NCBI RefSeq assembly: GCF_002278075.1
Contig: NZ_CP022989.1
Coordinates: 1,116,001 to 1,180,000 of the forward strand
DNA from: Paraburkholderia aromaticivorans
GTDB taxonomy: Bacteria > Pseudomonadota > Gammaproteobacteria > Burkholderiales > Burkholderiaceae
Direction of reading: 5' to 3'
Length of the DNA: 64,000 nt
The position numbers were made by a program, and so were the translations under genes. This document shows, piece by piece, positions 17,270-26,292 of this stretch (the first letter of the stretch is position 1; each line of letters opens with the position of its first letter). Under the pieces are notes generated by a model, which was not told the DNA's origin, did no database searches, and saw nothing but the letters and a program-made list of their open reading frames with translations.

Positions 17270-17818
17270 TCAGATACGCTTTAGATCCGTATGCAAGCGG
17301 CTCGACTCCAGATCGAGCGAGCTTTGCACCATGAATTCGAGTGGATACGGCTCCATGCGGACCATCCCATGAATTTCGAAGGCCACCTGGCTGTGACGGC
17401 CTTGACGATCACTGTCGCTGCGTGGAACCACCCGAAGCGACTCGGGTATCAGCCGCGGCTCGAATCGCTCGATCGCGTCCTTGATTGTTCTTTCGATATC
17501 GGACCACTTGCGCGAGGCCATGAACGCGCCCGCAAGAGGCGGCACGCCAAAATTCACCGTCGATACCTCCACGAGCGGATAGCGCTTGCGGTCGATGAGA
17601 TCGCCCAGATTGGTCGCATTCAACAGATAGGCCAGATCGCGTTGGATGATGTCGCGCAACTGGGTACGCGTGACGGCATATTCGCCAGGCACTTCGGTCT
17701 GCCGATGCGGTGCATCGTCGCGCAGACGGTCAAACAGTGTCGGCAGCAAGTAGCTGTCGGCACGGCGCGGTGAGCCTGCCGCGTGTTTAGCGCGATTGGG
17801 TTGAGTTGATTGCGTCAT
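17270..17818 (-). CDS. tssE: Type VI secretion baseplate protein TssE (gp25-like)
   Basis: A 182-residue gp25/lysozyme-like baseplate protein. The family core appears as YLLPTLFDRLRDD, RTQLRDIIQRDLAYLLNATN and VSTVNFGVPPLAGAF, where gp25 proteins have a conserved NyG.P. The start is taken at ATG 17818 (MTQSTQPN); the frame continues 9 codons upstream. It is the first surviving gene of the cluster. Sheath genes tssB and tssC and hcp, which often precede it, are not present in the 690 bp upstream. Confidence 0.9.
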   Translation of the reverse strand: MTQSTQPNRAKHAAGSPRRADSYLLPTLFDRLRDDAPHRQTEVPGEYAVTRTQLRDIIQRDLAYLLNATNLGDLIDRKRYPLVEVSTVNFGVPPLAGAFMASRKWSDIERTIKDAIERFEPRLIPESLRVVPRSDSDRQGRHSQVAFEIHGMVRMEPYPLEFMVQSSLDLESSRLHTDLKRI

Positions 17819-18513
17819 GCTCGATCCTGCATACCGGACGCACACGTCGGCGTCTGCGACGCGTCACTTCGCGCACGAGACCGCGGCACGCATGGCTTGG
17901 CCCGCTGCTGAGCCACCACATCCCGCTCGAAGATCGATAAAACTTTCATGTTGTCGTGCGCGATCGCTTTGATATCCGTCAATACACAACGGACAACTAA
18001 TCTTATAAGTAGCCCAAAAAAATCCGACGCATTAGCTCACGATCCATTTGTATTTGTCAATCCTTAATATCTGTCAAAAAACATTGATTTCTATTCAAAT
18101 AAAATATCTGTCACAAAACATCGATTCATCAAAGGGAAATGTCTTAGAATTTTCCTACGCATGCGAGTTATTTAAGAATTTTCTAGTGCATGGCACGCTG
18201 GCGTCTCAGAGTCTACTGGGTTAGCATTCGTCGATGCAACGAGCACAGGTAAATAGCCACGATGTCTCGCCAAGGCATTTCTCTCGAAACTTAGTTTTGC
18301 CATTTTTTCGGCATTGAATGCCACGATCGCGTTCTGTAAACCATGAAACGGTATGAACGCATTCGCTGATCGGCTTGAGCGCTTCCGGCTGCCCGATCGC
18401 GCGCGCCGCGAGCGTGCTGAACCAGGCGCGTTCGCCTTCCGATACCATGTCGGCTGCCCGCGCCACCCCGCGCGCGGCGCAAAGCTTTGCATTTTCCCGC
18501 ACCGACAAAGAAC
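17819..18513. other. Long gap upstream of tssE with AT-rich core
   Basis: Nearly 700 bp without a confident gene. The middle (about 17990-18170) is AT-rich, unlike the rest, and contains a near-perfect direct repeat (listed separately). The right part, about 18365-18508, has strongly coding-like third-position GC on the reverse strand (MVSEGERAWFSTLAARAIGQ), suggesting a gene fragment that loses sense near 18350. It probably also contains the tssE promoter and the promoter of the rightward membrane-protein gene. Confidence 0.45.
18066..18126. repeat. 24-bp imperfect direct repeat upstream of tssE
   Basis: AATATCTGTCAAAAAACATT-GATT at 18066-18089 recurs as AATATCTGTCACAAAACATC-GATT at 18103-18126, with only two mismatches, 37 bp apart (start to start), inside AT-rich DNA. 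It could be a paired binding site for a regulator or an H-NS-type silencer controlling the T6SS genes. Confidence 0.6.
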
Positions 18514-20376
18514 ATGAACATGATCGACCACCCCGCTCGCCGCTCCTTCTGGCAGCGGACCTTGTCGCGGGATCTCAACGACCCTCGCCTGACAGCCGCC
18601 GCGCGCGTGTGGGTTCCGATCCTCTTCGGCCTGTGGTCGCTCTTCCTCGGACAGGACCGCAATTGGGACGGGTTCAACTATCACCAGTACAACGGCTTCG
18701 CGTTTTTGAACGACAAGCTGCATACCGACTTCGCACCAGCCGGCATGCAGAGCTACTTCAATCCGATGCTCGACGTCTTCTACTACGCATTGAACCGGGC
18801 ATTTGCCGCGCCACTGGTAGGATTCATCATCGGTACGCTGCATGGCCTCAATTTCGTGCTGCTGCTGTCGATCATCCGGCGAACCCTGCCGGAGCTTGCG
18901 CCCGAAGACGCGAACCGCACGCCGTTACTGCTTGCCGCAGCGGGCATCCTGACAGCGAATTTTCTGTCCGGCTTCGGCAATTCCATGGGCGACGACACGA
19001 CCACGCTGTTCGTGCTCGCCTCGCTCGTTCTCGTCCTGCATCTGTGGGACAGGTTGGCAACGTGGTCGGCGGCCACCGCGGCGGCGCTGGTCGGCACCGG
19101 CCTGATCGCCGGCCTTGGCATGGGCCTCAAGCTGACCAACGCGCCGTTTGCCGTCGCACTCTGCGCGGGGTTGCTGCTATTGCCGGCCACGCCGTTCGCA
19201 CGAGTGCGCGCAGCGTTCCTGTTCGGCGTGGGCGCCCTCGCCGGCCTGCTGGCCGCGGGCGGCTACTGGATGGCGGTGATGTGGCACACGTTCGGCAACC
19301 CGTTCTTTCCACAATTCAGCGCGATCTTCCCCAATCCGCTCACTCCGCCGAGCGGCGTCGCGGATCAATCGTGGCTGCCGAAAAACGCACGCGAATACAT
19401 TCTCTGGCCCTTCGTCTTTGCATTCGATTCGAAGCGGGTCGGACAAGCGCGCCTGCATCAGATCATCTGGCCTGTGGTGTACGTGCTTTTTTTCACGCTG
19501 GCCGCAACGCGGATCGCGGAACGGGTGCGTGGCCGGACCCGAACGCGGCGATTGAATTCGCGAGCGGTATACGTCATGACCTTCGTGGCGCTGGGCTACT
19601 TTCTCTGGATGATTCTGTTCAGCATCTACCGCTACGTTGTTCCAATCGAAACGCTCACGCCACTCGTCGCGTATCTGCTGCTTAAGCGGCTTCTGCCGTA
19701 CCTGACGGCGCGGCACGTCGCCGCGTGGCTGCTCTCTATCACGACGTTGGTTGTCGTGGCCGGAGGTGTCGAAACCTGGGGGCACGAGCACTGGGCAAGA
19801 GCGGCCTACCGTGCCGAAGTGCCCCTCCTGGCTAGCCCGCAAAACACGACGGCGGTGATCGTCGGCGGGGATCCGCCGTGGGGTTGGATCGTGCAGTTCT
19901 TTCCCGTGTCGGTGGCGTTCACGCAAATCGACGGCAGCTTTCCATTCTCGCCGCAATTCGATCGGCACATCGCGGACATGGTGCGTTCTCGCGGCGGTCC
20001 TGCCTATGCAATCATCGCGGCCCGCTATAACTGGCGCGTCGACAACGTAGCGAAGATGGATCGGTTCGCAAACGCAATCGGCCTGACAAACGGCATGAAG
20101 GGCTGCGGCACGATGCAAGCCGCGATCACCCACCTGCACCTTCATGCGAGCCTGCAATGGACCCCCAACGCCGCCGACAAGCGCATGTGCCGGCTCGACG
20201 TCCGGCACGACGACGAACGCGATGTGGCCGCGGAGAATGCGCAGCTAGTCGAACAGACGCGGCCCACGTTGGAGCGGCATGGCTTCACCATCGATGCCAG
20301 CTCCTGCACCACGTACCGGGCCTACGTCGGCCAAGGCGTCTTTCCTTACCAATGGTGCCGCATCACACAGCGCTAA
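18514..20376 (+). CDS. Polytopic membrane protein, possible GT-C type glycosyltransferase
   Basis: A protein of about 620 residues with roughly ten hydrophobic segments in the first 430 residues (e.g. LLLAAAGILTANFLSGFGNS, LLSITTLVVVAGGV) and a soluble C-terminal domain of about 180 residues. A short loop after the first helix contains QDRNWDGFNYHQYNG, reminiscent of the acidic first loop of GT-C lipid-linked sugar transferases, but no family is certain. The frame opens at 18487; ATG 18514 (MNMIDHPARR) or 18520 is preferred. The C-terminal domain has several cysteines (MKGCGTM, MCRLDV, SSCTTY). It stands alone between the T6SS fragment and a LysE gene. Confidence 0.7.
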   Translation: MNMIDHPARRSFWQRTLSRDLNDPRLTAAARVWVPILFGLWSLFLGQDRNWDGFNYHQYNGFAFLNDKLHTDFAPAGMQSYFNPMLDVFYYALNRAFAAPLVGFIIGTLHGLNFVLLLSIIRRTLPELAPEDANRTPLLLAAAGILTANFLSGFGNSMGDDTTTLFVLASLVLVLHLWDRLATWSAATAAALVGTGLIAGLGMGLKLTNAPFAVALCAGLLLLPATPFARVRAAFLFGVGALAGLLAAGGYWMAVMWHTFGNPFFPQFSAIFPNPLTPPSGVADQSWLPKNAREYILWPFVFAFDSKRVGQARLHQIIWPVVYVLFFTLAATRIAERVRGRTRTRRLNSRAVYVMTFVALGYFLWMILFSIYRYVVPIETLTPLVAYLLLKRLLPYLTARHVAAWLLSITTLVVVAGGVETWGHEHWARAAYRAEVPLLASPQNTTAVIVGGDPPWGWIVQFFPVSVAFTQIDGSFPFSPQFDRHIADMVRSRGGPAYAIIAARYNWRVDNVAKMDRFANAIGLTNGMKGCGTMQAAITHLHLHASLQWTPNAADKRMCRLDVRHDDERDVAAENAQLVEQTRPTLERHGFTIDASSCTTYRAYVGQGVFPYQWCRITQR

Positions 20377-20500
20377 ATCCGCGTGGCCCGGCGCGCAGCG
20401 CCACGGGCCGGCCATAGCAATTTCCTTCAATACAGCCACCACCCTCGCCCGATACCTTTGAGCGTCGCAGATCCTGCGCACTTCCGTATCGAGGCATCCG

Positions 20501-21088
20501 ATGACCGCTTTACTCTCCATGGCCGCGTTCGCGCTGGCCTGTTCCATTTCTCCCGGCCCGGTGAATGTCGTCGCGCTCAGCGCCGGCGCGCAACACGGGC
20601 TGGCCGCGAGCATGCGGCATGTTACCGGCGCGACCGTCGGTTTCACTGTGCTGCTTCTGTTGATCGGCCTGGGCCTGCATGAACTGCTTGCCCATTTCCC
20701 CGACCTGATCACCATTGTCAAATGGGCGGGCGTGGGCTTCTTGCTCTACATGGCCTACACGCTCGCCGCCGACGATGGTCAACTCGGCGCGAACAAGCCG
20801 GCGCGCGGACCGTCGTTCGCCTATGGCGCGGCCATGCAATGGCTCAACCCGAAAGCCTGGCTCGCATCGCTGGCCGGCATGGGCGCGTATGCGGCCGACG
20901 GCGACGGCAAGCTCATCTGGCAACTCACCGCGGTGTACTTCGTGATCTGCTATCTATCGATTGCCAGTTGGGCATACGCCGGCACGTTCCTGCGCAAATA
21001 CTTGCGGCAACCGCAGCGGGTGAGGTCTTTCAATCGCGTGATGGCGGCGCTCCTCGCGGCAAGCGCGCTGTATCTGCTCGCAGCCTGA
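20501..21088 (+). CDS. LysE/RhtB family amino-acid exporter
   Basis: A 195-residue inner-membrane protein with about six hydrophobic segments. The LysE signature is visible at the start (SISPGPVNVVALSAGAQHG) and in the middle (WAGVGFLLYMAY, then GAAMQWLNPKAWL, the family's NPK motif). These proteins export amino acids or their analogues. A GAGG sequence sits 8 bp before the ATG. The AraC-type regulator at 21109-21954 converges on it and may regulate it, since AraC regulators beside lysE-family exporters are common. The substrate cannot be told. Confidence 0.88.
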   Translation: MTALLSMAAFALACSISPGPVNVVALSAGAQHGLAASMRHVTGATVGFTVLLLLIGLGLHELLAHFPDLITIVKWAGVGFLLYMAYTLAADDGQLGANKPARGPSFAYGAAMQWLNPKAWLASLAGMGAYAADGDGKLIWQLTAVYFVICYLSIASWAYAGTFLRKYLRQPQRVRSFNRVMAALLAASALYLLAA

Positions 21089-21108
21089 CGCACTGCGCCA
21101 CTGCGGCT

Positions 21109-21954
21109 TCAACTCCGATATTGGCCCGGCGTCGCCGCGACTAGCCGCTTGAAGATTCTCTGCAAGTGCGCCTGGTCCGCGAAACCGGCGTCGAGCGCGA
21201 CGTCCGCGATCAAACGACCGCGCCTGAGTTGCGCGCGGCTGTACTGAATACGCCGGTTGATCAGGTAAGCGTGCGGCGTCATGCCGTAGCGTTGCTTGAA
21301 CGCGCGGATCAGATGCGACGCGGACAGACCGGCCGCCTCGCAAATGTCGTCCAGTCTCAGCGAACGCGTGCAGTTTTCAGCGATGAATTCCGCCGCGCGC
21401 GCCAATTGGCGGCTCGCGTCGTAATCCGGCAAGAGCGCCGGATTCAGCTTGTCTTGCACATCGGAGAAGAAGATGATGGCCGCGCTTTCCTTGCGCAACA
21501 TATCAGTGTCACTATCGACGAGAATCGCGTGCAGCCGGTTCAAGCCGCCGAACAATGCCGCGTCCGTGGACAGGGTCTGCGAGAACGCGCGAAATGCGTG
21601 ATTCTCGCTGAAACCCAGCTGGTGTTGCAGACCGGTGAGCCATGCCACATCGATATGCATCATGCGATACGACCAGCGCTCGCCGGCAACCGGATTGCAG
21701 GCATGCACGTCGTCCGGGTTCATCATGACGACCGCGCCCGCGCCGATCCACTCACGCGTGTGGCGATTCAGATAGACGCTGCGTCCGCCGATAACGGCGC
21801 CGATGGAGAACGTTTCGTGAGAGTGTTTGGCGTAACAGACTTCGCGGCCATCTTCGATGGAGCGCACCTCGATGAACGGCAACGCGTCATTGCGCCAGAA
21901 TCGCGGCGCCGAAGCGCTTTTCGCGTGAATTGCCGCTTGCGTGATCCCGCTCAT
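21109..21954 (-). CDS. AraC-family regulator with cupin-like sensor domain
   Basis: A 281-residue protein. Residues about 30-170 form an AraC-type cupin sensor (YAKHSHETFSIGAVIGGRSV, GAGAVVMMNPDDVHACNP), and the last 100 hold two HTH units (LRLDDICEAAGLSASHLIRA, then FKQRYGMTPHAYL and IADVALDAGFADQAHLQRIF). ATG 21954 is preferred over 21978 because GGAGAG precedes it by 8 bases. It converges on the LysE exporter and is the usual partner type for such genes. The ligand is unknown. Confidence 0.88.
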   Translation of the reverse strand: MSGITQAAIHAKSASAPRFWRNDALPFIEVRSIEDGREVCYAKHSHETFSIGAVIGGRSVYLNRHTREWIGAGAVVMMNPDDVHACNPVAGERWSYRMMHIDVAWLTGLQHQLGFSENHAFRAFSQTLSTDAALFGGLNRLHAILVDSDTDMLRKESAAIIFFSDVQDKLNPALLPDYDASRQLARAAEFIAENCTRSLRLDDICEAAGLSASHLIRAFKQRYGMTPHAYLINRRIQYSRAQLRRGRLIADVALDAGFADQAHLQRIFKRLVAATPGQYRS

Positions 21955-22083
21955 CTGTGCGCTCTCCGATATTTGCATAGGCCTTGCCGCAGCAGGGCCT
22001 ATGTATCGTAGCCGCCAAACGCATCGTCAACAAGCTGACTCACGAACCGGATGAACAGCGCGGCACAACGGAAACGCGACAGA

Positions 22084-22878
22084 TTACTTCGCCGTCACGT
22101 CGATATTGCCGAGATACTTGGTAGCCAGCGTCTTCACCGTGCCGTCGGCCTGCACCTTCGCGATCGCGGCATTCAGGCGATCACGCAATGCCGTATCGCC
22201 CTTGCGAATCCCGTAGGCAATGCCGCTGCCGAGAATCTTGTCGTCGCGCACCGGCTCGCCGACAAACGCGTAGCCTTTGCCGTTCGGCTTCGACAGAAAG
22301 CCTGTCTGTCCGGCCGGCGCCAGCACCAGCGTCGCGTCGAGACGGCCCGCCACCAGATCCGCATAAACCTGGTTCTGGTCCTGATACGGCACGACCGTCA
22401 CGCCCGCCGGTTCCCAATGGGCCTTCGCAAAAGTTTCCTGAATCGACGATTGCAGCACGCCCACGCGTTTGCCCTTCAGCGAGGCCGCGGTCGGCAGCAA
22501 ACCGCTGTCGCCCTTCGCGATCAACTGCGTCGGTACGCGGTACACGACAGTGGTGAAATCGATCGTCTGCCGGCGTTGTTCGGTCGCGTTCATCGCCGAA
22601 TTGATCGCGTCGAACTTGCGGCCCTGCAGCGCGGGAATCAGCCCGTCGAACGAGGTCTCGACCCATTTGCACGTCATATGCGCAGCGGCGCAGACCGCGT
22701 TGCCGACGTCGATGTCCAGACCCTGCAACTCACCGTTCGGGCCCTTCGATTCGAACGGCGGATACTGCGCTTCGAGGCCGAAACGCAGCGTCGAGGTCTC
22801 GGCAGCGTTCACGGCAGACGACGCCGCAAGCGACGCGAATGCGCAGGCCAGCGCCAATAGAGGCTTGAGCAATTTCAT
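22084..22878 (-). CDS. Polar amino-acid ABC transporter substrate-binding protein
   Basis: A 264-residue periplasmic protein. The signal peptide covers about residues 1-25 (MKLLKPLLALACAFASLAAS, then AVNA). The mature part has the family hallmarks: LRFGLEAQYPPFESKGPNGE, LQGLDIDVGNAVC, KWVETSFDGLIPALQGRKFD. The set resembles HisJ/ArgT-type basic amino-acid binders. No permease or ATPase genes adjoin it, so it probably works with a transporter encoded elsewhere. A purine-rich SD (AAAGGGACC) precedes the start. Confidence 0.9.
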   Translation of the reverse strand: MKLLKPLLALACAFASLAASSAVNAAETSTLRFGLEAQYPPFESKGPNGELQGLDIDVGNAVCAAAHMTCKWVETSFDGLIPALQGRKFDAINSAMNATEQRRQTIDFTTVVYRVPTQLIAKGDSGLLPTAASLKGKRVGVLQSSIQETFAKAHWEPAGVTVVPYQDQNQVYADLVAGRLDATLVLAPAGQTGFLSKPNGKGYAFVGEPVRDDKILGSGIAYGIRKGDTALRDRLNAAIAKVQADGTVKTLATKYLGNIDVTAK

Positions 22879-22999
22879 AGCAGGTCCCTTTCCCTTCGAT
22901 TTATTGTCACGCCGCTCCGCGGCGCGCTGATACGTGTCGGCGCGACGATCATACTGCGGTCAAAAATGCCGCCGTCGCGCGCGGTCGCTACTCACCTGG

Positions 23000-24154
23000 T
23001 CAGATCTCGCACAGACGGCGCGCGCCTTCGATCAAGGTCGCATCGTCCTTCGAGAAACTCAGGCGGATCAAGCCGGAGTCCGTACCATCGGTATAGAACG
23101 CCGACAGCGGAATCGTCGCAACCCGGGCGTCGCGAATCAGGCGCAGCACGAAATCGCTGTCGCTTTCCTCGGAGAAGCCGCGAAAACGCGCGAGCATGAA
23201 GAAGCTCCCTTCGCTCGGCAGCAACTCGAAGCGTGAATCGCGCAGTGCATCCGTCAGCAGATCGCGCTTCTTCTGATAGAACGCGGACAAACCGAGGTAG
23301 CTCTCGCGATTGGCCAATGCGTCGACGAACGCGTATTGCATCGGTGTATCGGCAGAAAACACCATGAACTGATGGACTTTGCGAATCTCGTCCATCAGCG
23401 CGGCGGGCGCGAGGCAATAGCCGACGCGCCAGCCGGTCACGTGATACGACTTGCCGAATGACGAGACGATAACGCTGCGCTCCGCGAGTTCGGAATGGCA
23501 CGCCATGCTCTGATGTTTCGCGCCGTCGAACACCACGTGTTCGTAGACCTCGTCGGCGAGAATCACGATATCGGTATTGCGCGTAATGGCCTTCAGGCGC
23601 TCGACGTCCGCTTCGCTGAACACGGTGGCGGTCGGATTGTGCGGCGTGTTGATGATGATCATGCGGGTCTTCGGCGTGATCGCCGCGGCGACCTCGTCCC
23701 AGTCCACGCGGAAGTCGCTCATGGAGAGTTTGATCGGCACAGGCGTGGCGCCTTGCAGGCGGACGATCGGGCCATAGCTGTCGAACGAAGGCTCGAAGTA
23801 GATCACCTCGTCGCCCGGATGCACCAATGCGCTGATGGTCGAATACAGCCCTTCGCTCGCGCTCGCGATCACGGTCACTTCGCTCGCCGGGTTGTAGCGC
23901 ACGCCGTACAGCGTGGCGACCTTGTCGGCTAGCGCTTCGCGCAACGCGGCGATGCCGGCCATCGGCGCGTACTGGTTATGACCGGCGCGCATGGCCTGGG
24001 CGACGCCATCGATCAGTTTGGCGTCCGGCGCGAAATTCGGCGCGCCTTGCGACAGGTTCAGCGCATCGTGCTGCGCGGCCAGTTGACCGATCACGGTAAA
24101 AATCGTCGTGCCCACATCAGGCAACTTCGAGCGGGCTTGTGTGGCGCTCTGCAT
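23000..24154 (-). CDS. PLP-dependent aminotransferase (YbdL/methionine aminotransferase type)
   Basis: A 384-residue fold-type I aminotransferase. Visible are NLSQGAPNFAPD (substrate-binding N-terminus), INTPHNPTATVFSEAD (the NPT motif), ILADEVYEHVVF (aspartate and tyrosine contacting PLP) and SFGKSYHVTGWRVGY with the Schiff-base lysine. The pattern matches the methionine/aromatic aminotransferase subgroup that includes E. coli YbdL, which acts on 4-methylthio-2-oxobutyrate. A good SD (AGGGAGAAAG) precedes ATG 24154. Substrate assignment is by similarity only; kynurenine aminotransferase-like activity is an alternative. Confidence 0.87.
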   Translation of the reverse strand: MQSATQARSKLPDVGTTIFTVIGQLAAQHDALNLSQGAPNFAPDAKLIDGVAQAMRAGHNQYAPMAGIAALREALADKVATLYGVRYNPASEVTVIASASEGLYSTISALVHPGDEVIYFEPSFDSYGPIVRLQGATPVPIKLSMSDFRVDWDEVAAAITPKTRMIIINTPHNPTATVFSEADVERLKAITRNTDIVILADEVYEHVVFDGAKHQSMACHSELAERSVIVSSFGKSYHVTGWRVGYCLAPAALMDEIRKVHQFMVFSADTPMQYAFVDALANRESYLGLSAFYQKKRDLLTDALRDSRFELLPSEGSFFMLARFRGFSEESDSDFVLRLIRDARVATIPLSAFYTDGTDSGLIRLSFSKDDATLIEGARRLCEI

Positions 24155-24464
24155 AAGGCTTTCTCCCTTTCTCCAACCGGCAGCGGATTCACGGACGGCC
24201 AGCTGCGCGGCGGTCCCTTCTGGTTTGGTGATTAGGCATCAGCCAAAGAACCGTCACAATCGAAACTTTGTCATGCGCCGCATGCGTTTACGTCATGGCT
24301 GACGCGAACTCGCGCCGCCGCGGGCGAAGCCTGTCAGATCGGTGCTTTCGGGGAAGAAACGAGGCCGCGTGGAGAACGCGTGAAACTGCGGAGGTATGAC
24401 GTAATGTGATGCGCCCGGCCACGAGCGGAGCGCTCGCGGCCGGCCTTGCCCTAGGCGTCGACCA
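24155..24464. other. Gap between dbpA and the aminotransferase gene
   Basis: A 310-bp stretch with no credible gene. A strong hairpin, CCGGCC-A-CGAGCG / CGCTCG-C-GGCCGG, spans 24415-24443 just after the dbpA stop. It lacks a T-run but could end or stabilise the dbpA message. The promoter of the aminotransferase gene should lie in the left half. Confidence 0.4.
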
Positions 24465-25868
24465 TCAGGCGTCGTCCATCAGGCGCACTTTGACCTTCTT
24501 GCCCTTCACCTTGCCGGCGCTGAGCTTGCGCAACGCTTCGCGCGCGATACTGCGCTCCACCGCCACGTAGGTGGACATTTCCGTCACGTTGATCTTGCCG
24601 ATCTGCGAGCCGGCGAAACCTGCCTCGCCGGTCAGCGCGCCGAGCACGTCGCCGGGACGGATCTTTTCCTTGCGTCCGCCGAGAATCTGCAGCGTTTCCA
24701 TGGGCGGCAACAGTCGCTCATTGCTCGCCGCTGTCAGTTCGGAAAGCTTGTGCCACTCGACCTCGCGCTTTTGCGCCTGTTCGAGACTGCCGACGCGGCC
24801 CATCTCGTTCATGCTCGCGAGACTCAGCGCCCAGCCTTCCTGATCGGCGCGGCCCGTGCGGCCGATGCGGTGCACGTGTACTTCCGGATCCGGCGTCACG
24901 TCCACGTTGATCACCGCTTCGAGCTGCGCGATGTCGAGCCCGCGTGCGGCGACATCTGTCGCTACCAGCACCGAGCAACTGCGATTGGCGAACTGGATCA
25001 GCACCTGATCGCGTTCACGCTGGTCGAGTTCGCCATGCAGCGCGAGCGCATGAAATCCTTGCGCGCGCAGCACGTCGAGCAGATCGCGGCATTGCTGCTT
25101 GGTATTGCAGAACGCCAGCGTGCTCACCGGGCGATAGTGGTTCAGCAGCAGGCCGACCGCGTGCAGACGCCCGTCTTCGGTCACTTCATAGAAGCGCTGA
25201 CGGATCTTGGTGTTGTCATGCCGCTCGGCGAGTTTGACTTCTTTCGGATTACGCAGGAATTGCTGGCTCAGTTTGACGATGCCTTCGGGATACGTCGCCG
25301 AGAACAGCAGCGTTTGCCGTTCTTTCGGGCACTGCTTCACGACGGTGGCGATATCGTCGAAGAAACCCATGTCGAGCATGCGGTCCGCTTCGTCGAGCAC
25401 CAGCGTGTTGAGCGACTGCAGTTGCAGGCTGCCGCGCTCCAGGTGATCCATGATGCGGCCCGGCGTGCCGACCACGATGTGCGCACCGTGTTCGAGGCTG
25501 GCCGTTTGCGGACGCATCGGCGTGCCGCCGCACAACGTCAGCACCTTGATGTTTTCTTCGGCGCGCGCGAGGCGGCGAATTTCCTGCGTGACCTGATCGG
25601 CGAGCTCGCGCGTCGGACACAGCACCATCGCCTGCACGGCGAAGTTGCGCGTGTCGAGGCGCGCCAGCAGCGCCAGCGAAAACGCCGCGGTCTTGCCGCT
25701 GCCGGTTTTCGCCTGGGCGATCAGATCGTTGCCGGCGAGCGCGATGGGCAGGCTCGCGGCCTGAATCGGCGTCATCTCGACGTAGCCGAGCTGCGTCAGG
25801 TTGGCGAGCGTGGCGGGCGGCAGCGGGAGCTGGCTAAACGGCGCGCCCGCGGGAGTGGGACTGTTCAT
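24465..25868 (-). CDS. dbpA: ATP-dependent RNA helicase DbpA
   Basis: A 467-residue DEAD-box helicase acting on 23S rRNA during large-subunit assembly. All motifs are seen: Q-motif YVEMTPIQAASLP, I AQAKTGSGKTAAF, II LVLDEADRML, III LLFSATYPEG, VI HRIGRTGRAD. The C-terminal 75 residues (GRKEKIRPGDVLGALTGEAG, ... KVKGKKVKVRLM) form the DbpA RNA-recognition domain that targets hairpin 92. The frame extends to 25952, but ATG 25868 (MNSPTPAG) gives the normal N-terminus, and the upstream part is repeat-rich. Alone in its transcription unit as far as can be seen. Confidence 0.95.
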   Translation of the reverse strand: MNSPTPAGAPFSQLPLPPATLANLTQLGYVEMTPIQAASLPIALAGNDLIAQAKTGSGKTAAFSLALLARLDTRNFAVQAMVLCPTRELADQVTQEIRRLARAEENIKVLTLCGGTPMRPQTASLEHGAHIVVGTPGRIMDHLERGSLQLQSLNTLVLDEADRMLDMGFFDDIATVVKQCPKERQTLLFSATYPEGIVKLSQQFLRNPKEVKLAERHDNTKIRQRFYEVTEDGRLHAVGLLLNHYRPVSTLAFCNTKQQCRDLLDVLRAQGFHALALHGELDQRERDQVLIQFANRSCSVLVATDVAARGLDIAQLEAVINVDVTPDPEVHVHRIGRTGRADQEGWALSLASMNEMGRVGSLEQAQKREVEWHKLSELTAASNERLLPPMETLQILGGRKEKIRPGDVLGALTGEAGFAGSQIGKINVTEMSTYVAVERSIAREALRKLSAGKVKGKKVKVRLMDDA

Positions 25869-25888
25869 AGGTGTGATGGCTCGGAATC

Positions 25889-25962
25889 GGCTGGAACGTC
25901 TGGAAACGGCTGAAAGCGGCTGAAAGCGGCTGGAATCCGCTGGAAGCGGCAAGAGGCTGCAA
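25889..25962. repeat. Degenerate 10-bp tandem repeat upstream of dbpA
   Basis: About seven imperfect copies of a decamer near GGCTGAAAGC (variants GGCTGGAATC, GGCTGGAAGC) follow one another just before the dbpA start. This looks like slippage-generated simple sequence; length may vary between strains and could affect the leader of dbpA. Confidence 0.6.
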
Positions 25963-25991
25963 GCGCGGCAAAAAGGCTGCCGCGGGCAAAC

Positions 25992-26192
25992 CTATTCGGC
26001 CATGGGACCGGCGGCGGGACGGCCTTCGATCTGCTCGTACAGCACCGAGCCGTCGTCGCCGTCGAAACGCTCGACGTAATTGCGCGCGCCGCACATCGGG
26101 CAACGGAACAGGAGGCCCTGTCCTTCGTTCTTGATGACGACGTCCGATTGTTCCCACTGCGCTTCGCAGGATTGGTTTCTACAGGTAAACAC
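25992..26192 (-). CDS. Small zinc-ribbon protein
   Basis: A 66-residue protein starting at GTG 26192, chosen because GGAGAAG lies just upstream and the residues before it look like non-coding sequence. It has two cysteine pairs, CRNQSC and CPMCGARNYVERFD, spaced as in a rubredoxin-like or zinc-ribbon knuckle, and an acidic C-terminus. Probably a single zinc-binding fold; no partner is evident. It lies between dbpA and cadR in the same direction with gaps of about 100 bp. Function unknown. Confidence 0.7.
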   Translation of the reverse strand: MFTCRNQSCEAQWEQSDVVIKNEGQGLLFRCPMCGARNYVERFDGDDGSVLYEQIEGRPAAGPMAE

Positions 26193-26292
26193 GTTGCTTC
26201 TCCAACTGATTCGATTGTTGATCTGGCGGACCGCTTGAATGGCCCGGCCGTGAATGGGTGGCCGCTGTCGAGCTGACGACGGCTGAAGCACA

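Noticed and set aside
18172..18843. A 223-codon leftward frame upstream of and into the membrane-protein gene
   Set aside because: The right part is antisense to a well-supported gene, and the left part is AT-rich with no recognisable protein.
25889..25962. CRISPR-like array
   Set aside because: The repeat unit is only 10 bp with no spacers; it is a simple tandem repeat. No CRISPR array was seen anywhere in the window.
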